NCBI GenBank assembly: GCA_024760525.1
Contig: CP060499.1
Span: 1,364,001 to 1,428,000, forward strand
From: Nitrospira sp.
GTDB taxonomy: Bacteria > Nitrospirota > Nitrospiria > Nitrospirales > Nitrospiraceae
DNA: 64,000 nucleotides
Direction of reading: 5' to 3'
The notes under the pieces are model-generated. The model was not told the DNA's origin, did not search any database, and saw only the letters and a program-made list of their open reading frames with translations. Positions within the stretch are counted from its first letter, which is position 1; every line of letters begins with the position of its first letter. Shown here piece after piece: positions 35,401-42,810 of the stretch. Made by a program: the position numbers and the translations under genes.

Positions 35401-38304
35401 ACGTCCGCAAACGATATCATCAATGGGACCAATGTGAGTGATCGTATCGTAGGTCTGTCGGGAGACGATTCGTTATTCGGCGGGCAAGGTGTCGATACGC
35501 TCGTGGGCGGACTGGGCAACGACACATACAGTGTGGATTCCCTTTCCGATGTGGTCACGGAACTATCGAATGAAGGGATCGACCGTGTCCTCAGTGCAGT
35601 GAACTACACGCTGGGATCCAATGTCGAAAACCTGACGTTGGCAGGCGGATCAGACATCAATGGAACTGGAAATGAATTGAATAATGTACTCGTTGGCAAT
35701 AGGGGGAACAATGTTCTCGATGGTGGTCTGGGCGCCGATACGATGAATGGTGGAGCAGGTCATGACACCTATGTCATCGATGATCTAGGCGATGTAGTCA
35801 CGGAGAATGCGAATGAAGGCACGGATACGGTACGGAGCGGTCTTTCCTATACGCTTGGGGAGAACGTCGAGAACCTCAGATTAGTCGGTTCAGCGAATCT
35901 CAGTGGGACCGGTAATACGTTAGACAACGTGCTCGTCGGCAATGATGGGAATAACTTCTTGGAGGGTGGTTTAGGGAATGACCGGCTTCATGGGGCAATT
36001 GGAATAGACACCATGGTGGGAGGAGAGGGCAATGATACCTATCGCTATGACATCGGTGATGGGTACGACACGATTGAGGATGTCCCCGAGCTAGGAGAGG
36101 GGAATCGTATTCTTTTCGGTGCGGGTATAACACAGACTGATCTGGCATTTAGCCGGAATCTGTTCACTCGGACACTGGCCATTCAGGTAGGTACCAGCGG
36201 GACTGACAAGCTGGTGCTGACCAACTTCGATCCGAGCGGCATGAACGGTTCACGAGTGGTAGAGACTCTAGAGTTTGCCGATGGTACCACCGCGACCCTT
36301 GTCGACCTTCTCATGACACCAGCCAACCATGCGCCGACGGTGGCCGCGCCGCTGGCGGATCAGACGGTGCTGGAGGGCGTGCCCGTATCTGTGCAAGTGC
36401 CGGCGAGCACCTTTGCCGATGCGGATATACATGACTCGCTGACATACCGTGCGAGTCTGGGCGACGGCACCGCGCTCCCAACATGGCTGCGCTTTGATTC
36501 GGTGACGCGGATATTTACTGGTATACCCGATGATGCAGAGGTGGGGAGCTTGGATCTTATGGTCACGGCAACAGACGCCGGCGATCTCAGTGCCTCCGAT
36601 ACATTCACCCTCACGATCCAGAATGTGAACGAGGCGCCGACGGTCATCACGCCGCTGGTGGATCAAACCACGGTGGAAGACGCGTTGTTCACCTTCGTGG
36701 TCCCGGGCTCCATCTTTGCAGACGAGGATGTCGGAGATTCGTTGACCTACAGTGCCACCCTGGCCAGTGGGAGTGCTTTGCCGACCTGGGTGAGCTTCAA
36801 TGCCGCCACCCTGACATTCAGCGGCACGCCGCTGAATGACGATGTGGGGACGCTCGCGCTCGCGCTCACGGCGACGGATGCAGGACACCTGCATGCCTCG
36901 ACTGATTTTCAGCTCTCGATCTGGAACGTCAACGATGCGCCGACCCTGACGAATCCGATCGTGGATCAGGCGGCTCTTGCAGGAGAGGCGATGACCTTCA
37001 GCGTGGCGGCCAACACATTTGCCGATGTCGATGCGGGTGACACCCTGACCTATGCGGCCAGGTGTGCCGACGGCACGGCGCTGCCGGGGTGGCTTGCGTT
37101 CAATCCCACGACCAGGACGTTTACCGGCACGCCGGGGGCTGGCGATGTCGGCGTGCTGCCCCTCAAGATTACCGCGACGGACAGCGGCAATCTCAGCGCG
37201 TTCGATCTGTTCGACGTGACGGTCACGAACCCCAATCTCGTGTTGAGGGGCACGAGCGCACATGACGTGCTCACCGGCGGGGCGGGGAACGATCAGCTGT
37301 TTGGGTTGGCTGGCCGCGATACCTTACACGGTCAAGCGGGCGACGACCTGCTTGATGGCGGCTTGGGCAACGACACCATGACCGGTGGGACCGGGAACGA
37401 TACCTATTGGGTCGATGCGACCGGGGATGTCGTGACCGAGCTCGTGAACGAAGGGACGGACACCGTCCAGAGCAGCATCACCTACACTCTCGGGAAGAAT
37501 GTGGAAAACCTGACCTTGACGGCGACGGCCACGATCAATGGAACCGGCAATGCGCTCGACAACGTGCTGATCGGCAACAGTAGGAACAATACCGTGACCG
37601 GCGGCGCCGGCAACGACCGCCTCGATGGGGGATTGGGCAGCGATACGCTAGTGGGTGGCCTCGGCGCCGATACCTACGTGGTCGGCAGCGGAGATTGCGT
37701 CGTCGAAGGCAGCAATGCCGGGACCGATACGGTCCAAAGTTCGATCACCTGGACACTCGGGAGCAACCTCGAAAATCTCACGCTGACCGGTACGGGTGCC
37801 ATCAATGGAATCGGTAATACCTTGAACAATGTGCTTACGGGGAACAGCGCAGCGAACGTCCTCAGCGGCGGGACGGGCCACGACACCCTCGACGGCGGTA
37901 TCTGGAATGATACGCTGGTGGGCGGCAAGGGCAACGACACCTATCTGGTCGGGCGCGGTGCGGGCAAGGATCGGGTGCAGGACACGAGTGGGTCAGCGGA
38001 CAGTATGTGCTACGACAGCGCAGTGCAACCGCTCGATCTGGTGATCAGTCGCCAAGCCAACCATCTGAGGCTTGCCATCCATGGCTCGTCCGATCACGTG
38101 ACCGTCGAGAACTGGTATGGTGGGACCACGAATCGAATTGAGACGATTCAGGCCGGCAATGGGCAAACGTTGCTGAGCACGCAGGTCGATCAACTCATTC
38201 AGGCCATGGCGGCGCTCACGCAACAATCCGGCCTCACGTGGGATCAGGCCATTGAGCAGCGGCCTCAAGAGGTCCAGGCCGTGTTAGCCGCGAGTTGGCA
38301 GTAG
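29470..38304 (+). CDS. Giant secreted lipase-RTX protein (2944 residues)
   Basis: The N-terminal alpha/beta-hydrolase (lipase-3/DUF2974-like, ~1-230) has S102 in GHSLGG, D157 in VHPNDV and H199 in QHLIGAY, a plausible complete triad. A beta-rich region (~230-490) and a Gly/Asp linker follow. Calcium-binding RTX nonapeptides (GGAGNDTL-type) then run from ~520 to 2285. Between them are about nine haemolysin-related modules of the form FGAGI..DL, ending in ADG.... Three cadherin/CADG-like Ig domains (~2286-2588) and more RTX with a tenth such module complete the protein. There is no N-terminal signal, as expected for type I secretion through a C-terminal signal, but no type I secretion genes are in the window. 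It starts with GAGGAGG upstream. Confidence 0.9.
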   Translation: MVTRAELTNLSADVYNNSGAPAGWTRVDSFSNPLDGFYGAIYQNGHGDTVAAVRGMEILTHDVSTVAQVKLGQKPEAFNSALQFHQLVKNRFGGDVTYTGHSLGGAEVDYIAARAASEGVTITGVTFGAIGIGAILTAEGINTSTLTGLTNYVHPNDVAKLVGVPVGTQVEVPYTRSVMENIGALFGPLGLMSDSTLQHLIGAYQQSFKSQVIPQLSPSFLRDALAVQAASSNGTVSFTVNPDRSVTAVATDVGSGGLIRSVQTTTIQANGNLTSSTVDAHNNVIATVTKTVNPVDKSSVIVRKNFNLAGEVESEGTMKILADGRTTLRVSGQGFTANNLNNSMVTIQPGAQANINGDGSYILALNNSTVQTTTFPTTLQLNTTNSTLVTAPGGSVHLTNLGSNNNLVLRPNTTLTNLGNNNTIIGPVPPNSTNLGTGNTILSPAMLPSGAAVLFKSDKGFIVYIGEDGEAHVVDGGSDGGVVDGTGYEPGPNPDGGGGGESSDPDPLIDGHSLLISGDLEITVGDGNHSIQGGLGKNVIVAGGGNNAIEALGTENIVVASGGNNLIGVGGGTSTVSVGGGFNVVTDVSQTGVVMAEGNLLVNFGVGNHTIVAGSGPALTDWGSLQGFVPQTGISFANVILGNANFYADVQGSVSNLIIGGPNGNYVQGGLGDNTIYGGDSADQLIGGTSHYLFGGRNLIYGGGGNDVIEGGVGGEADLFGDAGNDILRGGLSSHATLHGGAGNDTLFAASGFGSLLYGDEGDDQLSGGGNVTFDGGAGNDTLIGSPSSFVSTVVFGRGYDHDTFSGTTSRVILAMNTSVRQDDLILQTNSHGDLLLRINGTDDVLGIGSYFVDGTYTITFSDGTSWNKAAVESRTPGLILSESIGGQTLQGSTLADTLSGSGGNHTLVGWGGGDTYLVDVGNGVTSIWDSPDGDNTLVFGSDITSDAVTFTRDAQQGIVLNYGTQGDEVHILNFDPFDPIRSLGVQSLQFFDGTVWDTPTILSRTPGVVLSDTADHAILQGSPLNDTLSGAGGHAGLYGADGSDTYLFDRGHGHVTVFDQDPSGTDLNTVRMASGIAPTDVTLQLSSEGALLLNVAGTTDQVSIANFRQRSFQSFQVSFADGTVWNRDALIAQIAEFPLVADPSGSGLTGSDLSDTLIGLGGDDSLDGLGGNDVMSGGGGNDVYYVEDPGDQVIELPGEGHDVIRSSVDYTLPDNVEALQLSYAEFSGPTPIIGSGNAGNNDLRGNFQNNILQGGAGNDTLWGGYGDTSFGPGNDHLSGGTGNDTYYVDGLAGNGVDTIHDTASPGEGNRLQLGASIRPSDLTFAQSSGSLFIGIGTAGDGVVLDNFDPTHATGSMVLETISFTGGIEQTHGGFDVQLADFLKPAIDGLAGNDVLIGTTAVDIIRGGSGDDTITGARGNDVLIGGSGQDTYVFNLGDGCDLIDDVAHPGEVNRVLFGAGIDTTSLRLEHSGQFNNGLLTLHVGNAGDALQFISFEALNPSTLRAVDLFEFADGVTTTFDQLFLRGVEVRGTAGDDGELFGTFANDTLFGFAGRDSLSGDVGDDTLIGGGGDDFLSGGDGADTYIYNVEDGRDEIEDDREFVLDQDGNSVLANNRILFGEGITVSDIDLKIADGPLFIKVGTTGAGLDLGAFADGRLGIRSLAFNDGLALDLNDLTDALLFTDEDRMVSAGTGNSTVLGGNGNDILTGGDGASVLVGWKGEDVLIGGTGPSKFYGGLGNDLLQGNPTTEDTYVFNRGDGTDTIQDTAGAGAGNRIQFGAGIALGDLLFTQDRAAKRLTIEVGTGGVDVIRLENFTLSGADGSIVAQTLALQDGSTVQLADLLATPGQVVGTSGNDVLTGTSGNDTHTGGTGNDSLAGGAGDDTYVFNFGDGIDSIADTAAPDAGNTLQFGPGITPEDLSLGLGSLMIRVGTTGDAVHLATFNPNDALGSHSIDRFRFADGFSLSYDQLIARGFDLSGTSANDIINGTNVSDRIVGLSGDDSLFGGQGVDTLVGGLGNDTYSVDSLSDVVTELSNEGIDRVLSAVNYTLGSNVENLTLAGGSDINGTGNELNNVLVGNRGNNVLDGGLGADTMNGGAGHDTYVIDDLGDVVTENANEGTDTVRSGLSYTLGENVENLRLVGSANLSGTGNTLDNVLVGNDGNNFLEGGLGNDRLHGAIGIDTMVGGEGNDTYRYDIGDGYDTIEDVPELGEGNRILFGAGITQTDLAFSRNLFTRTLAIQVGTSGTDKLVLTNFDPSGMNGSRVVETLEFADGTTATLVDLLMTPANHAPTVAAPLADQTVLEGVPVSVQVPASTFADADIHDSLTYRASLGDGTALPTWLRFDSVTRIFTGIPDDAEVGSLDLMVTATDAGDLSASDTFTLTIQNVNEAPTVITPLVDQTTVEDALFTFVVPGSIFADEDVGDSLTYSATLASGSALPTWVSFNAATLTFSGTPLNDDVGTLALALTATDAGHLHASTDFQLSIWNVNDAPTLTNPIVDQAALAGEAMTFSVAANTFADVDAGDTLTYAARCADGTALPGWLAFNPTTRTFTGTPGAGDVGVLPLKITATDSGNLSAFDLFDVTVTNPNLVLRGTSAHDVLTGGAGNDQLFGLAGRDTLHGQAGDDLLDGGLGNDTMTGGTGNDTYWVDATGDVVTELVNEGTDTVQSSITYTLGKNVENLTLTATATINGTGNALDNVLIGNSRNNTVTGGAGNDRLDGGLGSDTLVGGLGADTYVVGSGDCVVEGSNAGTDTVQSSITWTLGSNLENLTLTGTGAINGIGNTLNNVLTGNSAANVLSGGTGHDTLDGGIWNDTLVGGKGNDTYLVGRGAGKDRVQDTSGSADSMCYDSAVQPLDLVISRQANHLRLAIHGSSDHVTVENWYGGTTNRIETIQAGNGQTLLSTQVDQLIQAMAALTQQSGLTWDQAIEQRPQEVQAVLAASWQ

Positions 38305-38317
38305 AGGTAAGCCGGAC

Positions 38318-38340
38318 GTTCAGCGCTCAGGCAGCTGAAC
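38318..38340. terminator. Hairpin between convergent genes
   Basis: GTTCAGC at 38318-38324 pairs with 38334-38340. No strong T-run is seen. It lies where the lipase/RTX gene and the XRE gene converge. Confidence 0.35.
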
Positions 38341-38801
38341 TAGTCGCTAGGGGGCTCGAAGTGTCCTGAGGGGCGTTGTTGCCAGGGGACGGTTGCCTGC
38401 CGAGATTGCTTCACCAAACTACGGAGACTCATTTCGGCGGCCCGTAGAAGTTTGGGGTCGCCGGATTGAATGAGCGTTGTCAGGAGGACATAGAGGGATC
38501 GATCTGCGCGCGATCCGGCCAAGATACGATCGGTCACCGGATCGGTCTGCGAAGTGTCCGGTTGCTCACTCTCGTCCGCGTCCGTGAATAGGCATGTAAA
38601 GGACCGAGGGTCGTCGAACAGCCAAGATGGAGGGATGCCGAGTGCACCAGCGAGCGCTTGCAGTGTACTGATGGTCGGATCCATTTGGCCCGATTCGATT
38701 TGTTCGAGGAGCTCGTGAGAAATGCCCGCTGCGTCTGATAACGAGGTGAGAGAGTAATTTTTCGAGAGTCTCCACGCTTGGAGACATGGTCCGATCGACA
38801 T
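38340..38801 (-). CDS. XRE-family transcription regulator
   Basis: A 153-residue protein with an N-terminal Cro/C1-type HTH (about 5-60: LSKNYSLTSLSDAAGISHELLEQIESGQMDPTISTLQALAGALGI read across the domain). A C-terminal region of about 80 residues without a known domain follows. ATG 38801 is preferred; a GTG 15 bases earlier is in frame. It converges on the lipase/RTX gene and could control that region, but this is only positional. It may bind its own promoter. Confidence 0.8.
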   Translation of the reverse strand: MSIGPCLQAWRLSKNYSLTSLSDAAGISHELLEQIESGQMDPTISTLQALAGALGIPPSWLFDDPRSFTCLFTDADESEQPDTSQTDPVTDRILAGSRADRSLYVLLTTLIQSGDPKLLRAAEMSLRSLVKQSRQATVPWQQRPSGHFEPPSD

Positions 38802-38963
38802 CGCGCGATGATACACAATGGCGTGTCCAGCTTCAATAAATCAGTCTCCAGTTTCAATATTATCGTTATTTGTCAATTGCTTAAGAGGCGTTTCGATCGG
38901 ACGCCAAATCGGGTATAATGCGCGCGCGAGATTTATGTGTGGAGTTGAAGGAGGTGGAGATCC

Positions 38964-39305
38964 ATGTTGGGGACGGATATTCGCGGTATCATGGCTGAGG
39001 AGGAAGAGGTCCAGCGCCGGCAAGATGCCCTTAAGTCTCTGATGACGATGCGGGCGAGACAGCTTCGAGAATCGTTGGACGAGCGAATCAAACGGGCGAG
39101 GAACTGTGGAGATTGGACCCAGCTTTCCAAGGCAGAGTGCGCAAGTCTTCACAAGCAAGAGAAGGCCCACTTACAGTCTCAGCTTGAACAACTCCAGTTC
39201 GAGCAAACACGGACTCGAGGAAAGCTGACCGCGCTGAAGCGAGCCAAGGCGAGGGCTCAGCGTATTCGCGCTGCAGAAGCGGCCTCCGAACGAAGGCGCC
39301 GGTAG
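38964..39305 (+). CDS. Basic coiled-coil protein
   Basis: A 113-residue protein almost wholly made of charged helix: EEEEVQRRQDALKSLMTMRARQLRESL and a later HLQSQLEQLQFEQTRTRGKL, ending in a run of arginines. It looks like a long coiled coil. A GAAGGAGGTGGAG ribosome site before the ATG is strong, supporting expression. No family is recognised with certainty. The next gene, a TrmH-type methyltransferase, starts 42 bases downstream, so the two may form an operon. A nucleic-acid contact through the basic tail is possible but not shown. Confidence 0.65.
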   Translation: MLGTDIRGIMAEEEEVQRRQDALKSLMTMRARQLRESLDERIKRARNCGDWTQLSKAECASLHKQEKAHLQSQLEQLQFEQTRTRGKLTALKRAKARAQRIRAAEAASERRRR

Positions 39306-39346
39306 TTGACTGACTCATCCTTCTTGACGATATCTCCCGCAGCGTG

Positions 39347-40207
39347 ATGTCAAGGGGTATGGTGGATGCAGTGCCGCATCTGCTGGCTCTGACCCGTGCG
39401 CAGAGCTCTCTGATCAGGCAACTCCTTCGGGACAAGAAAATCAGGTCGAGGGAAGGAGCTTTCGTCGTCGAAGGCGTCAAATCTTGCCTCGATCTGATTT
39501 CTCGGTACCCACAATCTATTCGCAGTCTGATTGTATCTCCGCGTTACCTCCGTGTAGAAACTGACGCAGACCGGCGAACGCGCGCCAAGCTCCCTGGTCG
39601 TCAGTATGTGTGTCCGGACGCCATCTTTGAAAAGCTGACCGAGGTTGGTGTACCCCAAGGCATGCTGGCTGTTATCCAACAGCCTCGGTGGGACGAAGCA
39701 CAGGTGTTCACCCAATCAAGAGTATTGGGAGTGTATGCGGATCGCCTACAAGATCCGGCGAATGTGGGAGCGATCATTAGGACGGCCGCGGCACTAAATC
39801 TGTCCGGGGTATGGTTGAGCGCTGATTCCGCCGATTACTTGAGCCCCAAAGTAGTCCGTGCCACGGCCGGCACGATTCTCAGTCTCCCTGTTTTTTATAT
39901 CAAGGACGTTCGGACATTTTCTTCGAACGGATGCGACATCTATTCGGCGCTTTTGCCTTCGGCTGACAGAGTCTCGATCAGGACGATTCGGAGGATTCCC
40001 CGCCGTCTCGTGATTGCCGTCGGAAATGAGGGAGGGGGGCTGGCACCAGATGTGGTAAAAGCTTCTCTGGTTACGTTTTCTATCCCGCTGGCTCAGGGAG
40101 TGGAGTCGCTGAATGTTGCCGCAACGGCGGCGATCTCGGCGTTCTACTTCAGTGGGTTACCGCTCGACTCGAAGCTCACATCCGAGAAACCGCAACGGTT
40201 GGTGTAG
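39347..40207 (+). CDS. TrmH/SpoU-family RNA 2'-O-methyltransferase
   Basis: A 286-residue SPOUT methyltransferase. The N-terminal substrate-binding domain (about 1-100) is followed by the trefoil-knot domain. The SAM-binding motifs are YADRLQDPANVGAIIRTAAAL (motif 1, with N and R), VIAVGNEGGGL (motif 2) and FSIPLAQGVESLNVAATAAIS (motif 3). It should methylate the ribose of rRNA or tRNA; the exact site cannot be read. ATG 39347 is favoured, with ATG 39359 and GTG 39344 as alternatives, and no strong ribosome site decides among them. Confidence 0.9.
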   Translation: MSRGMVDAVPHLLALTRAQSSLIRQLLRDKKIRSREGAFVVEGVKSCLDLISRYPQSIRSLIVSPRYLRVETDADRRTRAKLPGRQYVCPDAIFEKLTEVGVPQGMLAVIQQPRWDEAQVFTQSRVLGVYADRLQDPANVGAIIRTAAALNLSGVWLSADSADYLSPKVVRATAGTILSLPVFYIKDVRTFSSNGCDIYSALLPSADRVSIRTIRRIPRRLVIAVGNEGGGLAPDVVKASLVTFSIPLAQGVESLNVAATAAISAFYFSGLPLDSKLTSEKPQRLV

Positions 40208-40253
40208 ATATTTGAAAATAAACCGAATTCAGCCTACTATGTGTTGATGTCTC

Positions 40254-40323
40254 AAATGTTATGGGTGAAAGTCTCAGATATTACGGGCTCAAGTTGGAAA
40301 TGTTATGGGCGGAAGTCTCAGAT
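40254..40323 (+). repeat. Two 26-bp direct repeats, IS21-end-like relic
   Basis: Units at 40254-40279 and 40298-40323 match in 24 of 26 bases with a 44-base period (AAATGTTATGGG...AGTCTCAGAT). IS21-family elements carry such repeated terminal units with a GTCTCA/GTGTCCCA-like core. No transposase is adjacent. Confidence 0.45.
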
Positions 40324-40342
40324 GTTTAGGCAGGAGAGGATG

Positions 40343-41599
40343 ATGAGGCTGGTTCTCATTCTAATTTGCGGAATGAGCATAGGACTTGGTGTGGCCACGG
40401 CTTCCGCTGAAGCTGTGGGACAGGTGTATAGCCTCGATATGATTGTCGATTTGGTCTTGGCAAGGAATCCCATCGTCTCATCGGCAGAAGGCAATATTGA
40501 GCAGCAGAAAGGGCATCAGACGTCGGCAGGCGCGTACCCCAACCCGACTGTGTCCAGCAGCGGTGGACACGGGAGGCTTAAAGACACGACCGTGGGTCCA
40601 CCGGAAAATATTCAGTCACTTGCCGAATACAATGTGACGGTCGGACAGCCCGTGGAATGGCCGGCCATGCGAGCCGCCCGGCAACGAGTCGCGGATCTCG
40701 GATTGGCGACGGCCAACGTCGGGATGTCGGAGACCCGGCTGAATCTGGCCTCGCAGGTCAAGGTCGCATTCTACGATCTGTTGCTGTCCCAGCAGGATTT
40801 CGATCTGGCGCGTCTGAATCTCGACATCGTTGAAGGTGTGGCGCGGATCGTCAAGGCGCGGGTCAAATCGGGCGAGGCCCCGCAATTCGAATCGATCAAA
40901 GCGGAAGTCGAGGTTCTGAAAGCTCGGCAGTTGCTCGCGCGGGCCGAAAATCATGTTCGCATCAGCCGCGTCGTTGTCGACACCTTGACCGGCGGCGCAC
41001 TCGGACCGACTTATACGGTCCATGGCGAGTTCAGGACGATTCCTCGAGATTTGCAGATTGAAGGTTTAATGGCTCGCATGATGGAGCAGCATCCGACGAT
41101 CCAGCGCCTGCTGAAATCCGTGGAACAATCGGACTGGAAGATTGAATTTGAACGGCAGGCACGGGTGCCGACGGTCACCGTGAACGGGGGCTATTGGCGA
41201 GAGATGGGGCGGGAAGCGTTTCAAGGCGGTCTCTCCGTGCCCGTACCGCTCTGGTACCGGCGTCAGGGAGAAATTGCGTCGTCGCTGGGGGCCAAACGCC
41301 GTGAGGAAGCAGAGCTGCTCCGGACACGCAATGAATTGGGACGAGCCGTCTATCAGCATTATCAGGATGTCCGCACGACGGCGGAATTGATCGAAGTATT
41401 CGATAAAGGGTTGTTGAAACAGGCTCAGGAGGCTCTGAGGCTCGCGCAGTTCAGTTTTCAACAAGGCGCATCCAGTCTGTTGGAAGTGCTTGACGCACAG
41501 CGCGTGCAGCGACAGACGTTACTGGACTATGCACTGGCGCGGCGCGACCTCTCCGTCTCGCTGGCCAGGCTTGAGCAAGCTGTAGGGGGAGCGTTGTGA
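40343..41599 (+). CDS. TolC-family outer-membrane factor of a metal-efflux pump
   Basis: A 418-residue protein with a signal peptide ending near ASA (residues ~1-22) and a helical barrel. Typical TolC features are AGAYPNPTVSSSGG at about residue 65, alternating coiled helices (e.g. SQVKVAFYDLLLSQQDFDLARLNL) and a C-terminal QGASSLLEVLDAQR. The start at 40343 has a GGAGAGG site; the open frame continues upstream into the IS-like repeat and is not the real N-terminus. It is CusC/CzcC-like. It overlaps the adaptor gene by 4 bases (GTGA), giving a three-gene efflux operon. Confidence 0.9.
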   Translation: MRLVLILICGMSIGLGVATASAEAVGQVYSLDMIVDLVLARNPIVSSAEGNIEQQKGHQTSAGAYPNPTVSSSGGHGRLKDTTVGPPENIQSLAEYNVTVGQPVEWPAMRAARQRVADLGLATANVGMSETRLNLASQVKVAFYDLLLSQQDFDLARLNLDIVEGVARIVKARVKSGEAPQFESIKAEVEVLKARQLLARAENHVRISRVVVDTLTGGALGPTYTVHGEFRTIPRDLQIEGLMARMMEQHPTIQRLLKSVEQSDWKIEFERQARVPTVTVNGGYWREMGREAFQGGLSVPVPLWYRRQGEIASSLGAKRREEAELLRTRNELGRAVYQHYQDVRTTAELIEVFDKGLLKQAQEALRLAQFSFQQGASSLLEVLDAQRVQRQTLLDYALARRDLSVSLARLEQAVGGAL

Positions 41600-42810
41600 A
41601 CGTCTTGTTCGATTCAATACGAACTTCTTCTCCATCTGTCAGTCGGGGTGTTCGGGGTCTTCTATTCGGCTTAATGGTGATGGAGGCAGGTTGTGATGGG
41701 ACGCCGAGCGATGTGGTGGCCAGTAGGTCGCCCGTCGCGGTGTCCGCGCCGGGGGTCATCACGCTGTCGACGGAAGAATCGTCACGGGTTGGGCTGATGG
41801 TCCAGCCGGTAGCACGTAGCGACTTTCGAACCCACCGGGATTTCCCCGCAATCGTTCAGCCCAATCAACGGAACATGGCGGAAATTACGACCTTGGTTCG
41901 CGGTCGAGTGGTCGAGGTATATGCGGACCTCGGCCAAGAAGTCAAAGCGAACGCACCATTGGCGATTCTATACAGCAGTGAATTAGGCCTGGCTCAATCG
42001 GGTCATCTCAAGGCACAAGCCAAACTTCATGTAGCGGAGCAAGCCTATAGCCGCGCCCAATTCCTTCTGGAGGAAAAAGTGATCGGGGAAGCGGAAGCGC
42101 AACGGCGGCATGCAGAACTGCTGAGCACTCAGGCCGAGGCCAATGAGTCGCGCGATCGGCTGAAGCTGTTGGGAATGAGCAGTGAAGAACTTCGCCGGCT
42201 CGACCGCAGTCGGGAGATCCGATCCGTCGTGCCGATTGTAGCGCCGTTCGCGGGCCGTATTATCGGGCGCAATCTGACGCGTGGCGAAGTCGTCGAGACC
42301 ACCGAAAAGCTGTTCGTGATCGCGGATCTATCGGAGGTCTGGGTTCAAGCCAACATCCCGGAGAAAGACATTCCTTTCGCCCATTCTATTCATGCGTCAG
42401 GCGGCACGCAGGTCGAGGTCCGTATCAATGCCTATCCCAATGAAGTGTTCAAGGGGACGATCACCTATGTGGGAGACGTTCTGGATCCCGTGACGCGGAC
42501 CATGCAGCTCAGGCTTGAACTGCCGAACTTGGATGGACGGCTCAAACCCGAAATGTTCGCGACCATTCGCCTCTTTTCCGAAGCGCAGCCGGACCGATTG
42601 GCGGTGCCGGAGGCGGCGCTGCAACGCGATCAAGGTCGAACGTTCGTCTTCGTGCAACGCAGCGCGAACGAGTACGAATTGCGCGAGGTCCACGTGGGCG
42701 AATCCAACGGCACGCTCACCTCAATCCTCGGGGGCCTGAACGAAGGGGAGCCGGTTGTGACGAACGGTGCCTTTGTCTTGAAGTCCGAGTTGTTGAAGAA
42801 ACCCGTCTGA
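41596..42810 (+). CDS. Efflux RND periplasmic adaptor (CusB/CzcB-like)
   Basis: A 404-residue membrane-fusion protein starting at GTG, overlapping the TolC stop. The N-terminal hydrophobic segment ends in a lipobox-like MEAGC, suggesting lipid anchoring. The barrel-sandwich part (~80-130: RGRVVEVYADLGQEVKANAPLA) is followed by a helical hairpin (~130-200) and lipoyl and beta-barrel domains (IVAPFAGRIIGRNLTRGEVVE, NAYPNEVFKGTITYVGDVLDPVTRTMQ). It links the RND pump to the outer-membrane channel for metal export. The stop overlaps the start of the RND gene by one base. Confidence 0.92.
   Translation: MNVLFDSIRTSSPSVSRGVRGLLFGLMVMEAGCDGTPSDVVASRSPVAVSAPGVITLSTEESSRVGLMVQPVARSDFRTHRDFPAIVQPNQRNMAEITTLVRGRVVEVYADLGQEVKANAPLAILYSSELGLAQSGHLKAQAKLHVAEQAYSRAQFLLEEKVIGEAEAQRRHAELLSTQAEANESRDRLKLLGMSSEELRRLDRSREIRSVVPIVAPFAGRIIGRNLTRGEVVETTEKLFVIADLSEVWVQANIPEKDIPFAHSIHASGGTQVEVRINAYPNEVFKGTITYVGDVLDPVTRTMQLRLELPNLDGRLKPEMFATIRLFSEAQPDRLAVPEAALQRDQGRTFVFVQRSANEYELREVHVGESNGTLTSILGGLNEGEPVVTNGAFVLKSELLKKPV

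Noticed and set aside
31000..36300. Short regular repeats read as a CRISPR array
   Set aside because: They are degenerate RTX codon repeats within a coding frame without constant spacers.
29713..37263. Several long antisense frames across the RTX gene
   Set aside because: They arise from repetitive GC-rich codons of the RTX repeats and show only low-complexity translations.
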